Positions 6,052-14,469 of a DNA stretch of 19,944 nucleotides are shown piece after piece. The stretch's first letter is position 1. Every line of letters begins with the position of its first letter. Under the pieces are notes generated by a model. The model was not told the DNA's origin and made no database searches. It saw only the letters and a program-made list of their open reading frames with translations. Origin of the DNA: JBQTJJ01 sp052387235. GTDB taxonomy: Bacteria > Actinomycetota > Acidimicrobiia > Acidimicrobiales > GCA-2861595. The stretch covers positions 1 through 19,944 of the forward strand of contig JBQTJJ010000073.1 in NCBI GenBank assembly GCA_052387235.1, written 5' to 3'. The position numbers were made by a program, and so were the translations under genes.

Positions 6052-9000
6052 CGGGGGCCGCCGCCTTCGACCTGTGCGGGCCGCTGCCGGCCGGCGTCAC
6101 CGTGCTGGAGGCCAGCGCCGGCACGGGCAAGACGTTCACCATCGCGGCCCTGACGGCGCGCTACGTGGCCGAGGGCGTCCCTCTCGACCGCATCATGCTG
6201 GTCACGTTCACCCGCATGGCCACGGGCGAGCTGCGGGAGCGGGTGCGGGACCGCCTGGTGGCGGCCGAGCTGGGCCTGGCCCGCACCCTGGCCGCCGGCG
6301 GGCTGCCGCCCGGCAGCGGGGACGACGACGTGCTGCGCCTCCTGGCCCGGGGCACGGCCGAGGAGGTGGAGGTGCGGCGCCGGCGCCTGGCCGCTGCCCT
6401 GGCCGACTTCGACGCCGCCACCATCGACACCACCCACGGCTTCTGCCAGCACATCCTGTCGGGCCTGGGCGTGGCCGGCGACGTGGAGCGCGACGTCACC
6501 TTCGTGGAGGACCTGGGCGACCTGGTGGAGGAGGTTGTGGACGACCTGTACGTGCTCCGCTTCTTCGCCGGCGGCGTCCCGCCCTTCGGGCGCAAGGAGG
6601 CGCTGAGCATCGCCCGGGCCGCCGTCGACCACCCGCTGGCGCCGGTGGAGCCGGTGGCGGCGGCCGGCGACAGCGACTGGGCCATGCGCCGGCGGTTCGC
6701 CCTGCGGGTCCGCCTCGAGGTGGAGCGGCGCAAGCGGCGGGCCCGGGTCATCACCTACGACGACCTGCTCACCCGCCTGGAGGCCACCCTGGCCGACGGC
6801 TCGGGCCGGGGCGAGGCGGCGTGCCGGCGCCTGCGGGAGCGCTACGCGGTCACGCTGGTGGACGAGTTCCAGGACACCGACCCCGTCCAGTGGGAGATCC
6901 TGCGCCGGGCCTTCGGCGGCGGCGACACCACCCTGGTCCTGATCGGCGACCCCAAGCAGGCCATCTACGCCTTCCGGGGCGCCGACGTCTACGCCTACCT
7001 CGACGCGGCCCGCACGGCCGGCTCGTCGGCCACCCTGGGGGTGAACTGGCGCAGCGACCAGGGCCTGGTGGACGCCTACGACGCCCTGTTCCGGGGCGCC
7101 CGCCTCGGCCATCCCGAGATCGGGTACGCCCGGGTCCGGGCCGCCGGCCGCCACCAGGCGCCCCGGATGTGGGGCGCGCCCCGCCCCGAGCCCCTGCGGG
7201 TGCGGGTGGTGCACCGCGACGACGGGCTGGTGCCGCTCACCAAGGAGGGCTACGTCAACGTGGCCCAGGGCCGGCGCCGGATCGCCGAGGACGTGGCCGC
7301 CGACCTGGTGCGGCTGCTGTCGGCCGGCGCCGAGGTGGCGGGGCCGGCGCGGCCCGCGGGCGCCGGCGGGGACGGGGACGGGGACGGGGCGGCCGCCGGC
7401 GCCGAGCCGCCCCGCACCGTCCTGCGCCCCGGCCACGTGGCCGTGCTGGTCCGCACCCACCGCCAGGCCGCCCTCGTGCGCGACGCCCTCGAGGCGGTGC
7501 GCATCCCGGCCGTCATCAACGGCGCCGGCAGCGTGCTGGCCACCCCCGTGGCCCGGGAGTGGCTGGTGCTGCTGGAGGCGCTGGAGCGGCCGGCGTCGCC
7601 CGGCCGGGCCCATGCCGCCGCCCTCACCTCGTTCGTGGGTTGGACGGTGGAGAAGGTGGCGGGCGCGGGCGAGCCGGAGTGGGAGCAGCTCCACGGCCGG
7701 CTGGCGGGCTGGGCCACCCTGCTGCGCCGGCGGGGCGTGGCCGCGCTGCTCGAGACCGTCACCCACGCCTCCGACGTCCCGGGCCGGCTGCTGGCGCGCG
7801 AGGACGGCGAGCGCCTCCTCACCGACCTGCGCCACGTGGGCCAGCTCCTTCACGCCGAGGCGGTGGCGGGTGGGCTCGGGGTCACGGCCCTGGCCGGGTG
7901 GCTGCGCCACCGCATCGCCGAGGCGGGCGAGGACACCACGAGCGAGGAGCGCAGCCGGCGGCTGGAGTCGGACGCCGAGGCCGTCCAGATCCTCACCATC
8001 CACCGCAGCAAGGGCCTCGAGTTCCCGGTGGTGTACTGCCCGTACCTGTGGGAGTCGGGCTGGATCCCCGAGGCCCGCCGGGCGCCGGCGCTCTACCACG
8101 ACCCCGGCGCCGGCGACCGCCACACCATCCACGTGGGCATGGGCGGCGGGCCCGGGTTCACGGCGGCGTGGCGCCAGTACGTGGAGGAGCAGCGGGGCGA
8201 GGACCTGCGCCTGGCCTACGTCGCACTCACCCGGGCCCAGCACCAGGCCGTGGTGTGGTGGGCCGGGTCGTGGGACAGCCGCAACTCGCCCCTGGGCCGG
8301 CTGCTGTTCTCCCGCGACGGCGAGGGCAACGTGGCCGTCGACGGGTCCTCGGTGCCGGGCGACGGCGAGGCGGTGGCCCGGTTCGAGGAGCTGGCCGCGG
8401 CCGTCCCGGGCCGGGTGCGGGTGGAGCGGGTCACCGGGGACGGCGGCGCCCAGTTCGAGCCCGGGCGGCCGGCGCCGGCCGAGCTGGGCGTGCGCCGATT
8501 CGGGCGGACCCTCGACGCCACGTGGCGGCGCACCTCGTACACGGCCATCACCGCCGGCGGCCACGAGGCCCGGGTGGCCAGCGAGCCGGAGGACCCGGGG
8601 GTGGCCGACGAGCCGGCCGGCGCCGGGCCCGCCCCGGCCGCGGACGCCGGCCCTGACGAGGGCGGGCTGCGGGCCGTGCCCCTGCCGCTGGCCACCATGC
8701 CGGCCGGGGCCGAGATCGGCTCGCTGGTGCACGCCGTGCTGGAGCACGTCGACTTCGCCGCCCCCGACCTCGGCGCGGCCCTGGCCGACGGCCTGGCGGA
8801 GCAGCGCCGGTGGCACGACGTCGACGCCGGCGACCCGGCCGTGGTGGTGGCCGGCCTGCGGGCCGCCCTGGAGACGCCCCTCGGCCCCACCGTGGGCGAG
8901 GCCCGCCTGTGCGACGTGGCCCGGGCCGACCGGCTGGAGGAGGTCGCCTTCGAGCTGCCGCTGGTGGGCGGCGACCGGCCCACGGCCCAGCTCCGCCTGG

Positions 9001-9512
9001 ACGCCGTCACCGGGCTGCTGCGGGCGTCCCTGCCCCCCGGCGACCCGCTGGCCGGCTACCCGGACCGCCTGGCCGATCCCGCCCTCCAGCGGGACCTGCG
9101 GGGCTACCTGGTGGGCAGCATCGACCTGGTGCTGCGCTTCCGCGACGCCGGCGGCACGCCCCGCTTCGCCATCGTGGACCACAAGACCAACCGGCTGGCG
9201 CCGGCCGGCGTCCCCCTCACGGCGTGGCACTACCGCCCCGAGGCCATGGCCACCGCCATGCAGGACGCCCACTACCCGCTGCAGGCCCTGCTCTACTCGG
9301 TGGCCCTCCACCGCTACCTGCGCTGGCGCCAGCCCGGGTACGACCCCGAGGCCAACCTGGCCGGCGTGCTGTACCTGTTCCTGCGGGGCATGACCGGGCC
9401 GGAGGTGCCGCGCGTGGGAGGCCGGCCGTGCGGGGTCTTCGCCTGGCAGCCGCCGGCGTCGCTGGTGGTGGCGGTGAGCGACCTGTTCGACCGGGGCGGG
9501 GCGGCGGCGTGA
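6048..9512 (+). CDS. recB: Exodeoxyribonuclease V subunit beta (RecB)
   Basis: The 1154-residue RecB is the 3'-5' UvrD-type helicase and the only nuclease of RecBCD. Helicase motifs in order are Walker A ASAGTGKTFT (22-31), motif II DEFQDTD (from 272), motif III IGDPKQAIYAFRG (about 299-311), motif IV VNWRSD, motif V HRSKGLEF (from 652) and motif VI AYVALTRAQ. The C-terminal RecB-family nuclease has GSLVHAVLEH with H895, GSIDLVLRF with D1026, and VDHKTN with D1044 and K1046. These match E. coli H956, D1067, D1080 and K1082, followed by YPLQALLYSVAL. The nuclease should be active. GTG 6048 overlaps the recC stop and the TGA at 9510-9512 overlaps recD, so the three subunits are translationally coupled. 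A Gly/Asp-rich stretch near 434-449 is encoded by a G-tract repeat. Confidence 0.97.
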   Translation: MTGAAAFDLCGPLPAGVTVLEASAGTGKTFTIAALTARYVAEGVPLDRIMLVTFTRMATGELRERVRDRLVAAELGLARTLAAGGLPPGSGDDDVLRLLARGTAEEVEVRRRRLAAALADFDAATIDTTHGFCQHILSGLGVAGDVERDVTFVEDLGDLVEEVVDDLYVLRFFAGGVPPFGRKEALSIARAAVDHPLAPVEPVAAAGDSDWAMRRRFALRVRLEVERRKRRARVITYDDLLTRLEATLADGSGRGEAACRRLRERYAVTLVDEFQDTDPVQWEILRRAFGGGDTTLVLIGDPKQAIYAFRGADVYAYLDAARTAGSSATLGVNWRSDQGLVDAYDALFRGARLGHPEIGYARVRAAGRHQAPRMWGAPRPEPLRVRVVHRDDGLVPLTKEGYVNVAQGRRRIAEDVAADLVRLLSAGAEVAGPARPAGAGGDGDGDGAAAGAEPPRTVLRPGHVAVLVRTHRQAALVRDALEAVRIPAVINGAGSVLATPVAREWLVLLEALERPASPGRAHAAALTSFVGWTVEKVAGAGEPEWEQLHGRLAGWATLLRRRGVAALLETVTHASDVPGRLLAREDGERLLTDLRHVGQLLHAEAVAGGLGVTALAGWLRHRIAEAGEDTTSEERSRRLESDAEAVQILTIHRSKGLEFPVVYCPYLWESGWIPEARRAPALYHDPGAGDRHTIHVGMGGGPGFTAAWRQYVEEQRGEDLRLAYVALTRAQHQAVVWWAGSWDSRNSPLGRLLFSRDGEGNVAVDGSSVPGDGEAVARFEELAAAVPGRVRVERVTGDGGAQFEPGRPAPAELGVRRFGRTLDATWRRTSYTAITAGGHEARVASEPEDPGVADEPAGAGPAPAADAGPDEGGLRAVPLPLATMPAGAEIGSLVHAVLEHVDFAAPDLGAALADGLAEQRRWHDVDAGDPAVVVAGLRAALETPLGPTVGEARLCDVARADRLEEVAFELPLVGGDRPTAQLRLDAVTGLLRASLPPGDPLAGYPDRLADPALQRDLRGYLVGSIDLVLRFRDAGGTPRFAIVDHKTNRLAPAGVPLTAWHYRPEAMATAMQDAHYPLQALLYSVALHRYLRWRQPGYDPEANLAGVLYLFLRGMTGPEVPRVGGRPCGVFAWQPPASLVVAVSDLFDRGGAAA
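7368..7389 (+). repeat. G-quadruplex-type hexanucleotide repeat within recB
   Basis: Four runs of GGGG (7368-7371, 7374-7377, 7380-7383, 7386-7389) are separated by AC each time, on the coding strand. They encode the DGDGDG part of a low-complexity linker between conserved RecB helicase blocks. Each repeat unit is 6 nt, so unit gain or loss would stay in frame. Quadruplex formation is inferred from pattern alone. Confidence 0.75.
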
Positions 9513-11443
9513 GCGCTCCCGACCCGGTCGCCGCCGCCGTCGACCTCCACGACGTCCGCCGGGTGCGCGACGCCCCCGGCGCCCTGCGCGCCTTCAACGA
9601 CGCCGGCGTGCTGGCGCCGGCCGACGTCCACGTGGCCCGCCGCCTCGCCGCCCTCGGGGGCGACGCCGGCGAGGGCGTCCTCCTGGCCGCCGCCCTGGCC
9701 GTGCGGGCTCCCCGCCTCGGCCACGTGTGCATCGACCTGGCCACGGCCCGGGGCTCGGTCAGCACCGATGCCGCCGTCCCCGTCGACCTCCAGGCCCTGC
9801 CGTGGCCGGACCCGGACGAATGGGCCGAGCGGCTGGCCGCCAGCCCCCTGGTCTCGGCCGGCCCGGCGGACGGCGACCGGCGCCCGCTGCGCCTGGAGGG
9901 GACCCGGCTGTACCTGGACCGCTACTGGCGCCAGGAGCGGCGGGTCGCCGCCGACCTGCTGGCCCGCAGCGACGAGGGCGCGGCCGGCGTGGACGCCGCG
10001 GTGCTGGCCGCCGGGCTGGGGCGCCTGTTCGGCCCGGCCGCCGGCGACACCGACCTCCAGCGCCTGGCCGCCGCCACCGCCGTCCTGCGCCGCCTGACCG
10101 TGGTGGCGGGCGGCCCCGGCACGGGCAAGACCACCACCGTGGCCCGCATCCTGGCCCTGCTCGACGAGCAGGCCACCGCCGCCGGCCGCCGGCCGTTCCG
10201 GGTGGCGCTGGCCGCCCCCACCGGCAAGGCCGCGGCCAGGCTGGAGGAGGCCGTCCACGCCGAGGCCGCCACCCTCGACGTGGCCGGCGCCACCCGGGCC
10301 CGCCTGCTGGCCCTCGACGGCTCCACCCTGCACCGCCTCCTGGGCTGGCGCCCGAGCGGCGCGGCCCGGTTCCGCCACCACCGCGGCAACCGCCTGCCCC
10401 ACGAGGTGGTGGTGGTGGACGAGACGTCCATGGTCTCCCTGTCGCTGCTGGCCAGCCTGGTCGACGCCGTGGCCAGCGGGGCCCGGCTCGTCCTGGTGGG
10501 CGACCCGGGCCAGCTGGCGTCGGTGGAGGCGGGCGCCGTGCTGGGCGACGTGGTGGGCCCGGCCGCCGGCGGGCTGCGCATGCGTCCCGTCACCCGGGCC
10601 GCGCTGGGCGGGGTCACGGGCCAGGACGTCCCGGCCGCCGACCCGCCGGCCGGCGCCGTGGTGGGCGACGGCATCGTGGTCCTGCGCACCGTGCACCGCT
10701 ACGGCGGAGGGCTGGCCGAGCTGGCCCGGGCCGTGCACCGGGCCGACGCCGAGGCCGTGATGGAGGTGCTCCGCGCCGGGCTGGACGACGTGCGGTGGAT
10801 CGACGCCGACCTGGCCGAGGCCGGCGCCACGGCTTCGCTGGCGCCGGTGCGGGAGGCGGTGGTGGACGCCGGCCGGCGGGTCCACGCCGGCGCCGGCGCC
10901 GGCGACGGGCGGGCCGCCCTCGCCGGCCTGGGCGCCATGCGGGTGCTGTGCGCCCACCGCAAGGGTCCGTACGGGGTGGCCACCTGGAACGAGGTGGCGG
11001 AGCGCTGGCTGCACGACGCGGTGGAGGGGTACGGCGCCGGCGGGCGCTGGTACGCCGGTCGGCCCCTGCTGGTCACCGAGAACGACTACGGGCTGCGGCT
11101 GTTCAACGGCGACACCGGCGTGGTGGTCGACGCCGGCGGCCGGCCCGCCGCCGTGTTCGAGCGCCGGGGCGAGCTGGTGGCGGTGAGCCCGGCCCGCCTC
11201 CAGGCGGTGGAGACGGTGCACGCCATGACGGTGCACAAGAGCCAGGGCTCCCAGTTCGACGCCGTGGCCGTGCTCCTGCCTGAGCCCGCCTCGGCCATCC
11301 TCACCCGCGAGCTGCTGTACACCGCCGTCACCCGGGCCCGCACCAGGCTCACCCTGGCCGGCCCCGAGGCCAGCGTCCGGGCCGCCGTGGCCAGGCCCAT
11401 CGCCCGGGCCTCCGGCCTGGCCGGGCGCCTCTGGGGCGCGTGA
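9509..11443 (+). CDS. recD: Exodeoxyribonuclease V subunit alpha (RecD)
   Basis: The 644-residue RecD is the 5'-3' superfamily 1B helicase of RecBCD. It shows Walker A GGPGTGKT (201-208), Walker B VVVVDETSM with D304, motif III LVGDPGQLASVEAG (about 330-343) and the C-terminal block AMTVHKSQGSQFD (about 572-584, H576) followed by LLYTAVTRAR. The N-terminal 190 residues, including RLGHVCIDLA, are the usual RecD interaction domain. Length fits the classical RecB-bound RecD (608 in E. coli) and not the longer RecD2. GTG 9509 overlaps the recB TGA in GTGA. A strong hairpin terminator lies 17 nt after the stop, so recD ends the operon. Confidence 0.96.
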   Translation: MSAPDPVAAAVDLHDVRRVRDAPGALRAFNDAGVLAPADVHVARRLAALGGDAGEGVLLAAALAVRAPRLGHVCIDLATARGSVSTDAAVPVDLQALPWPDPDEWAERLAASPLVSAGPADGDRRPLRLEGTRLYLDRYWRQERRVAADLLARSDEGAAGVDAAVLAAGLGRLFGPAAGDTDLQRLAAATAVLRRLTVVAGGPGTGKTTTVARILALLDEQATAAGRRPFRVALAAPTGKAAARLEEAVHAEAATLDVAGATRARLLALDGSTLHRLLGWRPSGAARFRHHRGNRLPHEVVVVDETSMVSLSLLASLVDAVASGARLVLVGDPGQLASVEAGAVLGDVVGPAAGGLRMRPVTRAALGGVTGQDVPAADPPAGAVVGDGIVVLRTVHRYGGGLAELARAVHRADAEAVMEVLRAGLDDVRWIDADLAEAGATASLAPVREAVVDAGRRVHAGAGAGDGRAALAGLGAMRVLCAHRKGPYGVATWNEVAERWLHDAVEGYGAGGRWYAGRPLLVTENDYGLRLFNGDTGVVVDAGGRPAAVFERRGELVAVSPARLQAVETVHAMTVHKSQGSQFDAVAVLLPEPASAILTRELLYTAVTRARTRLTLAGPEASVRAAVARPIARASGLAGRLWGA

Positions 11444-11460
11444 GCGTCAGCCGGCCGGAC

Positions 11461-11502
11461 GCGCCGGGACCGGGCCGGCGGTGCCGGCCCGGTCCGCGGC
11501 GC
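11461..11502. terminator. Strong shared terminator between recD and the surface-protein gene
   Basis: GGACCGGGCCGGC (11467-11479) is perfectly complementary to 11483-11495 across a 3-nt GGT gap. GCGCCG (11461-11466) pairs with CGGCGC (11497-11502), leaving one bulged G at 11496. This gives 19 bp of almost pure GC in the 76-bp gap between convergent stops. It has only TT then C-rich sequence after it on the plus strand. Bidirectional action is inferred from its symmetry and position. Confidence 0.75.
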
Positions 11503-11519
11503 TTCCCCCCCGGTGGGGA

Positions 11520-14201
11520 TCAGGCCGTGCGCGGCTTGCGGCTGCGGGCGAGCAGCACCAGGCCCGAGATGACGGATCCGAAGCCGGCCATGGCCAGCAA
11601 CGGGATGTTCCAGCCGCCGGTGCGGGGCAGCTCGATCAGCACGCCCAGCACGACGGTGATGTCGGCCGGGTCCGAGGCCGTGACCGTGCGGCCCAGGACA
11701 TCCCGGCCGGTGACCGTGCCGGTGTTGCGGGTCGGGCTGGCGGCGGTGACGGTCTGGGACTTGGTGAGCGTGACGGTGGCGCCGGGGGCGAGGTCGCCGA
11801 TGACCCCGATGCCGCCGAGCACGTCGTCGGTGACGGTGACGTCCCGCAGGGCGGTGTCACCGGTGTTGGTGACGGCGTAGCTGTAGGTCACCACGCCGCC
11901 CTCGGACACCGACGGCGGGTCGGCCGTCTTGGAGATGGCGATGGCGGGGTGGATCACCCGGACGAAGGTCGAGTCCGAGGCGCTCGACCGCCGGTTCAGA
12001 CCGTCGACCACCACCACCGCTGACACGTTGGTGGTCGTGCCGGTGGCGGTGGCCCCGTAGGTGCAGGTGAACGAGGCGCCGGCGGCGAGGGTGGACCCCA
12101 CGCCCTGCGGGCAGGCCACGGCGAAGGCCGGCTCCAGCGAGTCGGTCAGGGCCACGAGGGACACCGGCACCTGGCCCGAGTTGCGGATGACCACCGTGTA
12201 GGTGAGCGGGTCGCCGGCGTGGACCACCAGGGCGTCGCCCGCGCTGGCGTGGTCGGCCCCGTTGACCTTCTTGTCGAGCGTGACGCCGGTGGGCCTGGCC
12301 GTGTTGGTGAAGGCCACGGTCACCGGGCTCGCTCCGATGGTCACCCTCCCGTCGCCCGGCACCGAGGCCGAGGTGAACAGCGGGTTGGCCCGCTCGGTCA
12401 CCGTGCAGGCGGTGGTGGTCGGGATGCCCGAGATCGTCTTCGAGCCGGAGGTGTCGATCGTCACCGACTGGTCGTGGGCGGTGCCGTCGCAGTCGACGTC
12501 GAAGGTGAAGGTCCCGGTACCGCCGGTGGTCGACTTGGTCACCACCAGGCTGCCGGTGTTGCGCGTGTTGGTGAACGCCACCGTGTTGTTGCCCGCCCCG
12601 ATGGTCACGATCCCGCCGGCCGGGACCACGACCGGGCTGAAGAGCGGGTTGGACCGCTCGGTGACGATGCAGACGGTACCGGTGGGCAGGCCGGAGATGG
12701 TGCTGGACCCGCTGCCGGTGATGGTGACGACCTGGTCGAAGGCGGTGCCGGTGCACTCCACGTCGAAGGTGAACGTGGCGGTGCCGCCCACCACCGTCTT
12801 GGTGATCACCAGGTTGCCGACGTTGCGGGTGTTGGTGAAGGCCACGGTGTTGGAGCCGGTGCCGATCGTCACCGTGCCGTTGGCCGGGACCGAGGCGCTG
12901 GTGAACAGGCCGTCGGCCCGCTCCGTGACCGTGCAGGTGGTCCCCGTCGGGATCCCGGCGATGGTCCGGGTGCCGCTGCCGGTGATGGTGAGCGACTGGT
13001 CGAACGCCGTGCCGTCACAGTTGACGTCGAAGGTGAAGGTCCCGGTGCCGCCGCTGGTCGTCTTGGTGATCACCAGGTTGCCGACGTTGCGGGTGTTGGT
13101 GAAGGCCACCGTGTTGGTCCCGGGGGCGATCGTCACCGTACCGCCGGCCGGCACCGAGAAGCTGGTGAAGAGGCTGTTGGCACCCTCGGTGACGGTGCAG
13201 CTCGTCCCGGCCGGGATGCCGGTCACGGTGGCCGAGCCGCTGTTGGTGATGGTCTTCTGCTGGTCCCAGGTGGTGCCGTCGCAGTCGACCTGGAACGTGA
13301 ACGTTCCCGTCCCGCCGCTGGTGGTCTTGGTGATCACCAGGTCGCCGAACTGCAGGTTCACGAAGACGTTGACGGTCTGGCTGGTGCCGACGGGGATGGT
13401 GAGGGTCCTCGGCGTCGGGTCGAGCTGGTAGCCGGCCGGGGCCGCCGTCTCGGTGACGGTGCACACCGTTCCCGAGGGCCCGTTGATGGCGATGGTGCCC
13501 GTGGCCGACGTCCCCGAGGCACTGACCGTGCCGTCGGTGTTGGTGTGGCTCGTCTGGCTGAGCCCGGTGATGATGGTGGGCGGCTGCGTCACCGCCGGCG
13601 CGCAGCTCACGGTGAACGAGGCGCCGGGCAGCAGGGGTCCCGTGGTCGAGCCGCTGCGCTTCTCGATGCGCAGGCCGCCGCCCACGGTGAAGCAGGCCGG
13701 GCCGGCCTTGCGGTTGCTGGCCTGGGACTCCGAGGGAGCGGCGGTGGTCTTGGCGTAGTTGCAGAACTGGGCCCCGAGCGGGGTGTCGGGAGCGATGGGG
13801 ACGGAGAAGCGGAGCTGGAACTCCACCGTGTTGGGCACGAAGCTCACCGAGTACTTGGCCACGGCGTCGTCGTCCACGAACACGCAGTCGGTGATGACGA
13901 AGGTCTCCCGCCCGCTCACGTCGCTGGCATCGACGGGGTAGTCGACGATGTAGCCCACCACGCCGCCGGGATTGAAGTCGCTGGCGAAGTTGGGGTCGAG
14001 CCGCTTGGTGGTGTTCTCGCTCCCGGGTGTGGGCAGCACGCCGTTGCAGCCGTTGGTGCCGTCCTCCAGCGTGACGACGGGCACGCCGGGCTCGAGCCCG
14101 GACGCGGCGGTGGACGTGCCGACCAGCATGGCCAGCACGCCCATGACGACCAGAACGGCCCCGATGCCCCGGGACCTGTGCGCATCATGAAAACTTCTCA
14201 A
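11520..14201 (-). CDS. LPXTG-anchored surface protein with SpaA/DUF5979-like repeats
   Basis: The 893-residue protein from TTG 14201 has a signal peptide (HRSRGIGAVLVVMGVLAMLV, then TSTAASG, residues 8-35) and a unique N-terminal region to about 170. A prealbumin-like SpaA domain follows (about 175-285), with LRIEK and the E-box-like VTETAAPAGY. Then come four DUF5979-type repeats (286-637), two DUF11-like domains (about 638-850; ISKTADPPSVSEGG, VTNTGD) and a sortase anchor: LPRTG (858-862), a hydrophobic helix and the basic end ARSRKPRTA. It should be covalently wall-linked, acting as an adhesin or stalk. No sortase gene is in the window. The start is uncertain: TTG 14201 has G-rich CCGGGGG 8 nt upstream and gives an ideal signal peptide; GTG 14252 would add 17 residues. 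Two Cys recur in each repeat, suggesting extracellular disulfides. Confidence 0.88.
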   Translation of the reverse strand: MRSFHDAHRSRGIGAVLVVMGVLAMLVGTSTAASGLEPGVPVVTLEDGTNGCNGVLPTPGSENTTKRLDPNFASDFNPGGVVGYIVDYPVDASDVSGRETFVITDCVFVDDDAVAKYSVSFVPNTVEFQLRFSVPIAPDTPLGAQFCNYAKTTAAPSESQASNRKAGPACFTVGGGLRIEKRSGSTTGPLLPGASFTVSCAPAVTQPPTIITGLSQTSHTNTDGTVSASGTSATGTIAINGPSGTVCTVTETAAPAGYQLDPTPRTLTIPVGTSQTVNVFVNLQFGDLVITKTTSGGTGTFTFQVDCDGTTWDQQKTITNSGSATVTGIPAGTSCTVTEGANSLFTSFSVPAGGTVTIAPGTNTVAFTNTRNVGNLVITKTTSGGTGTFTFDVNCDGTAFDQSLTITGSGTRTIAGIPTGTTCTVTERADGLFTSASVPANGTVTIGTGSNTVAFTNTRNVGNLVITKTVVGGTATFTFDVECTGTAFDQVVTITGSGSSTISGLPTGTVCIVTERSNPLFSPVVVPAGGIVTIGAGNNTVAFTNTRNTGSLVVTKSTTGGTGTFTFDVDCDGTAHDQSVTIDTSGSKTISGIPTTTACTVTERANPLFTSASVPGDGRVTIGASPVTVAFTNTARPTGVTLDKKVNGADHASAGDALVVHAGDPLTYTVVIRNSGQVPVSLVALTDSLEPAFAVACPQGVGSTLAAGASFTCTYGATATGTTTNVSAVVVVDGLNRRSSASDSTFVRVIHPAIAISKTADPPSVSEGGVVTYSYAVTNTGDTALRDVTVTDDVLGGIGVIGDLAPGATVTLTKSQTVTAASPTRNTGTVTGRDVLGRTVTASDPADITVVLGVLIELPRTGGWNIPLLAMAGFGSVISGLVLLARSRKPRTA
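12291..13346 (-). repeat. Four tandem 264-bp repeats in the surface-protein gene
   Basis: Units start at 13346, 13082, 12818 and 12554, exactly 264 bp (88 residues) apart with no indels. Each begins G-[DNS]-L-V-[IV]-T-K, contains a Cys after TF[DQ]V, then CTVTE or CIVTE about 40 residues on, and ends VAFTNT. Units 1, 2 and 4 share the opening TK.T.GGTGTFTF; unit 3 diverges there (TKTVVGGTATFTF). The conserved Lys, Glu and Asn positions are those used for isopeptide cross-links in CnaB-type domains, but formation here is unproven. Confidence 0.9.
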
Positions 14202-14281
14202 GTTCCAACCCCCGGGTGCCGACTCCGTTGTCGGAGCACGTGGTGTCGCCACGCCGCCGGCCGTCTCGGCCTCGCACGCCG

Positions 14282-14333
14282 AGATTGTGCGATTGCCCGG
14301 GTTGAGGCAATGACCAATTTCGCGGTGGTCATT
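14282..14333 (-). promoter_or_regulatory. Candidate promoter and inverted repeat of the surface-protein gene
   Basis: On the minus strand TTGCCT (14310-14305) and CAATCT (14287-14282), spaced by 17 nt, form a possible promoter about 75 nt before the TTG start. Immediately upstream, AATGACCA (14309-14316) and TGGTCATT (14326-14333) are perfect inverted 8-mers with a 9-nt spacer, overlapping the -35 edge. Further TGGTCA copies lie at 14371-14376 and 14422-14427. A small hairpin, CTCCG-ACAA-CGGAG (14236-14223), lies in the leader. Confidence 0.45.
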
Positions 14334-14388
14334 TCGCCCCGGCCTGTGCACGCCCGGATGGGCTACTCCCTGGTCATCACGTCAGGCC

Positions 14389-14466
14389 GGGTGCCCATTT
14401 GCACCCTTCCGCCGCCGGGTGTGGTCACCGCGGTCAGCACGCCGCACTGGCCCGAGGGCACCCTCG
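14389..14466 (-). terminator. Hairpins after the receiver gene
   Basis: CGAGGG (14453-14458) and CCCTCG (14461-14466) form a compact hairpin starting 4 nt after the receiver-protein stop. A second hairpin, GGGTGC (14389-14394) with GCACCC (14401-14406), lies about 50 nt further on. Neither has a U-tract, so a U-less terminator for the two-gene signalling operon is a tentative reading. The remaining sequence to the surface-protein start holds only the regulatory sites listed separately. Confidence 0.35.
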
Positions 14467-14469
14467 CCG

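Noticed and set aside
5997..9311. Antisense open frame of 1104 codons opposite recB
   Set aside because: It has biased, low-complexity translation and no motifs; RecB on the other strand has all helicase and nuclease motifs.
9314..11236. Antisense open frame opposite recD
   Set aside because: It has the same low-complexity shadow character; RecD motifs are on the plus strand.
12291..13346. Repeats as CRISPR or mobile element
   Set aside because: The repeats are in frame, 264 bp long without spacers and encode an Ig-like domain.
14202..14406. Possible riboswitch upstream of the surface-protein gene
   Set aside because: A few stems are present, but I could not match conserved cores of the c-di-GMP or other known riboswitches.
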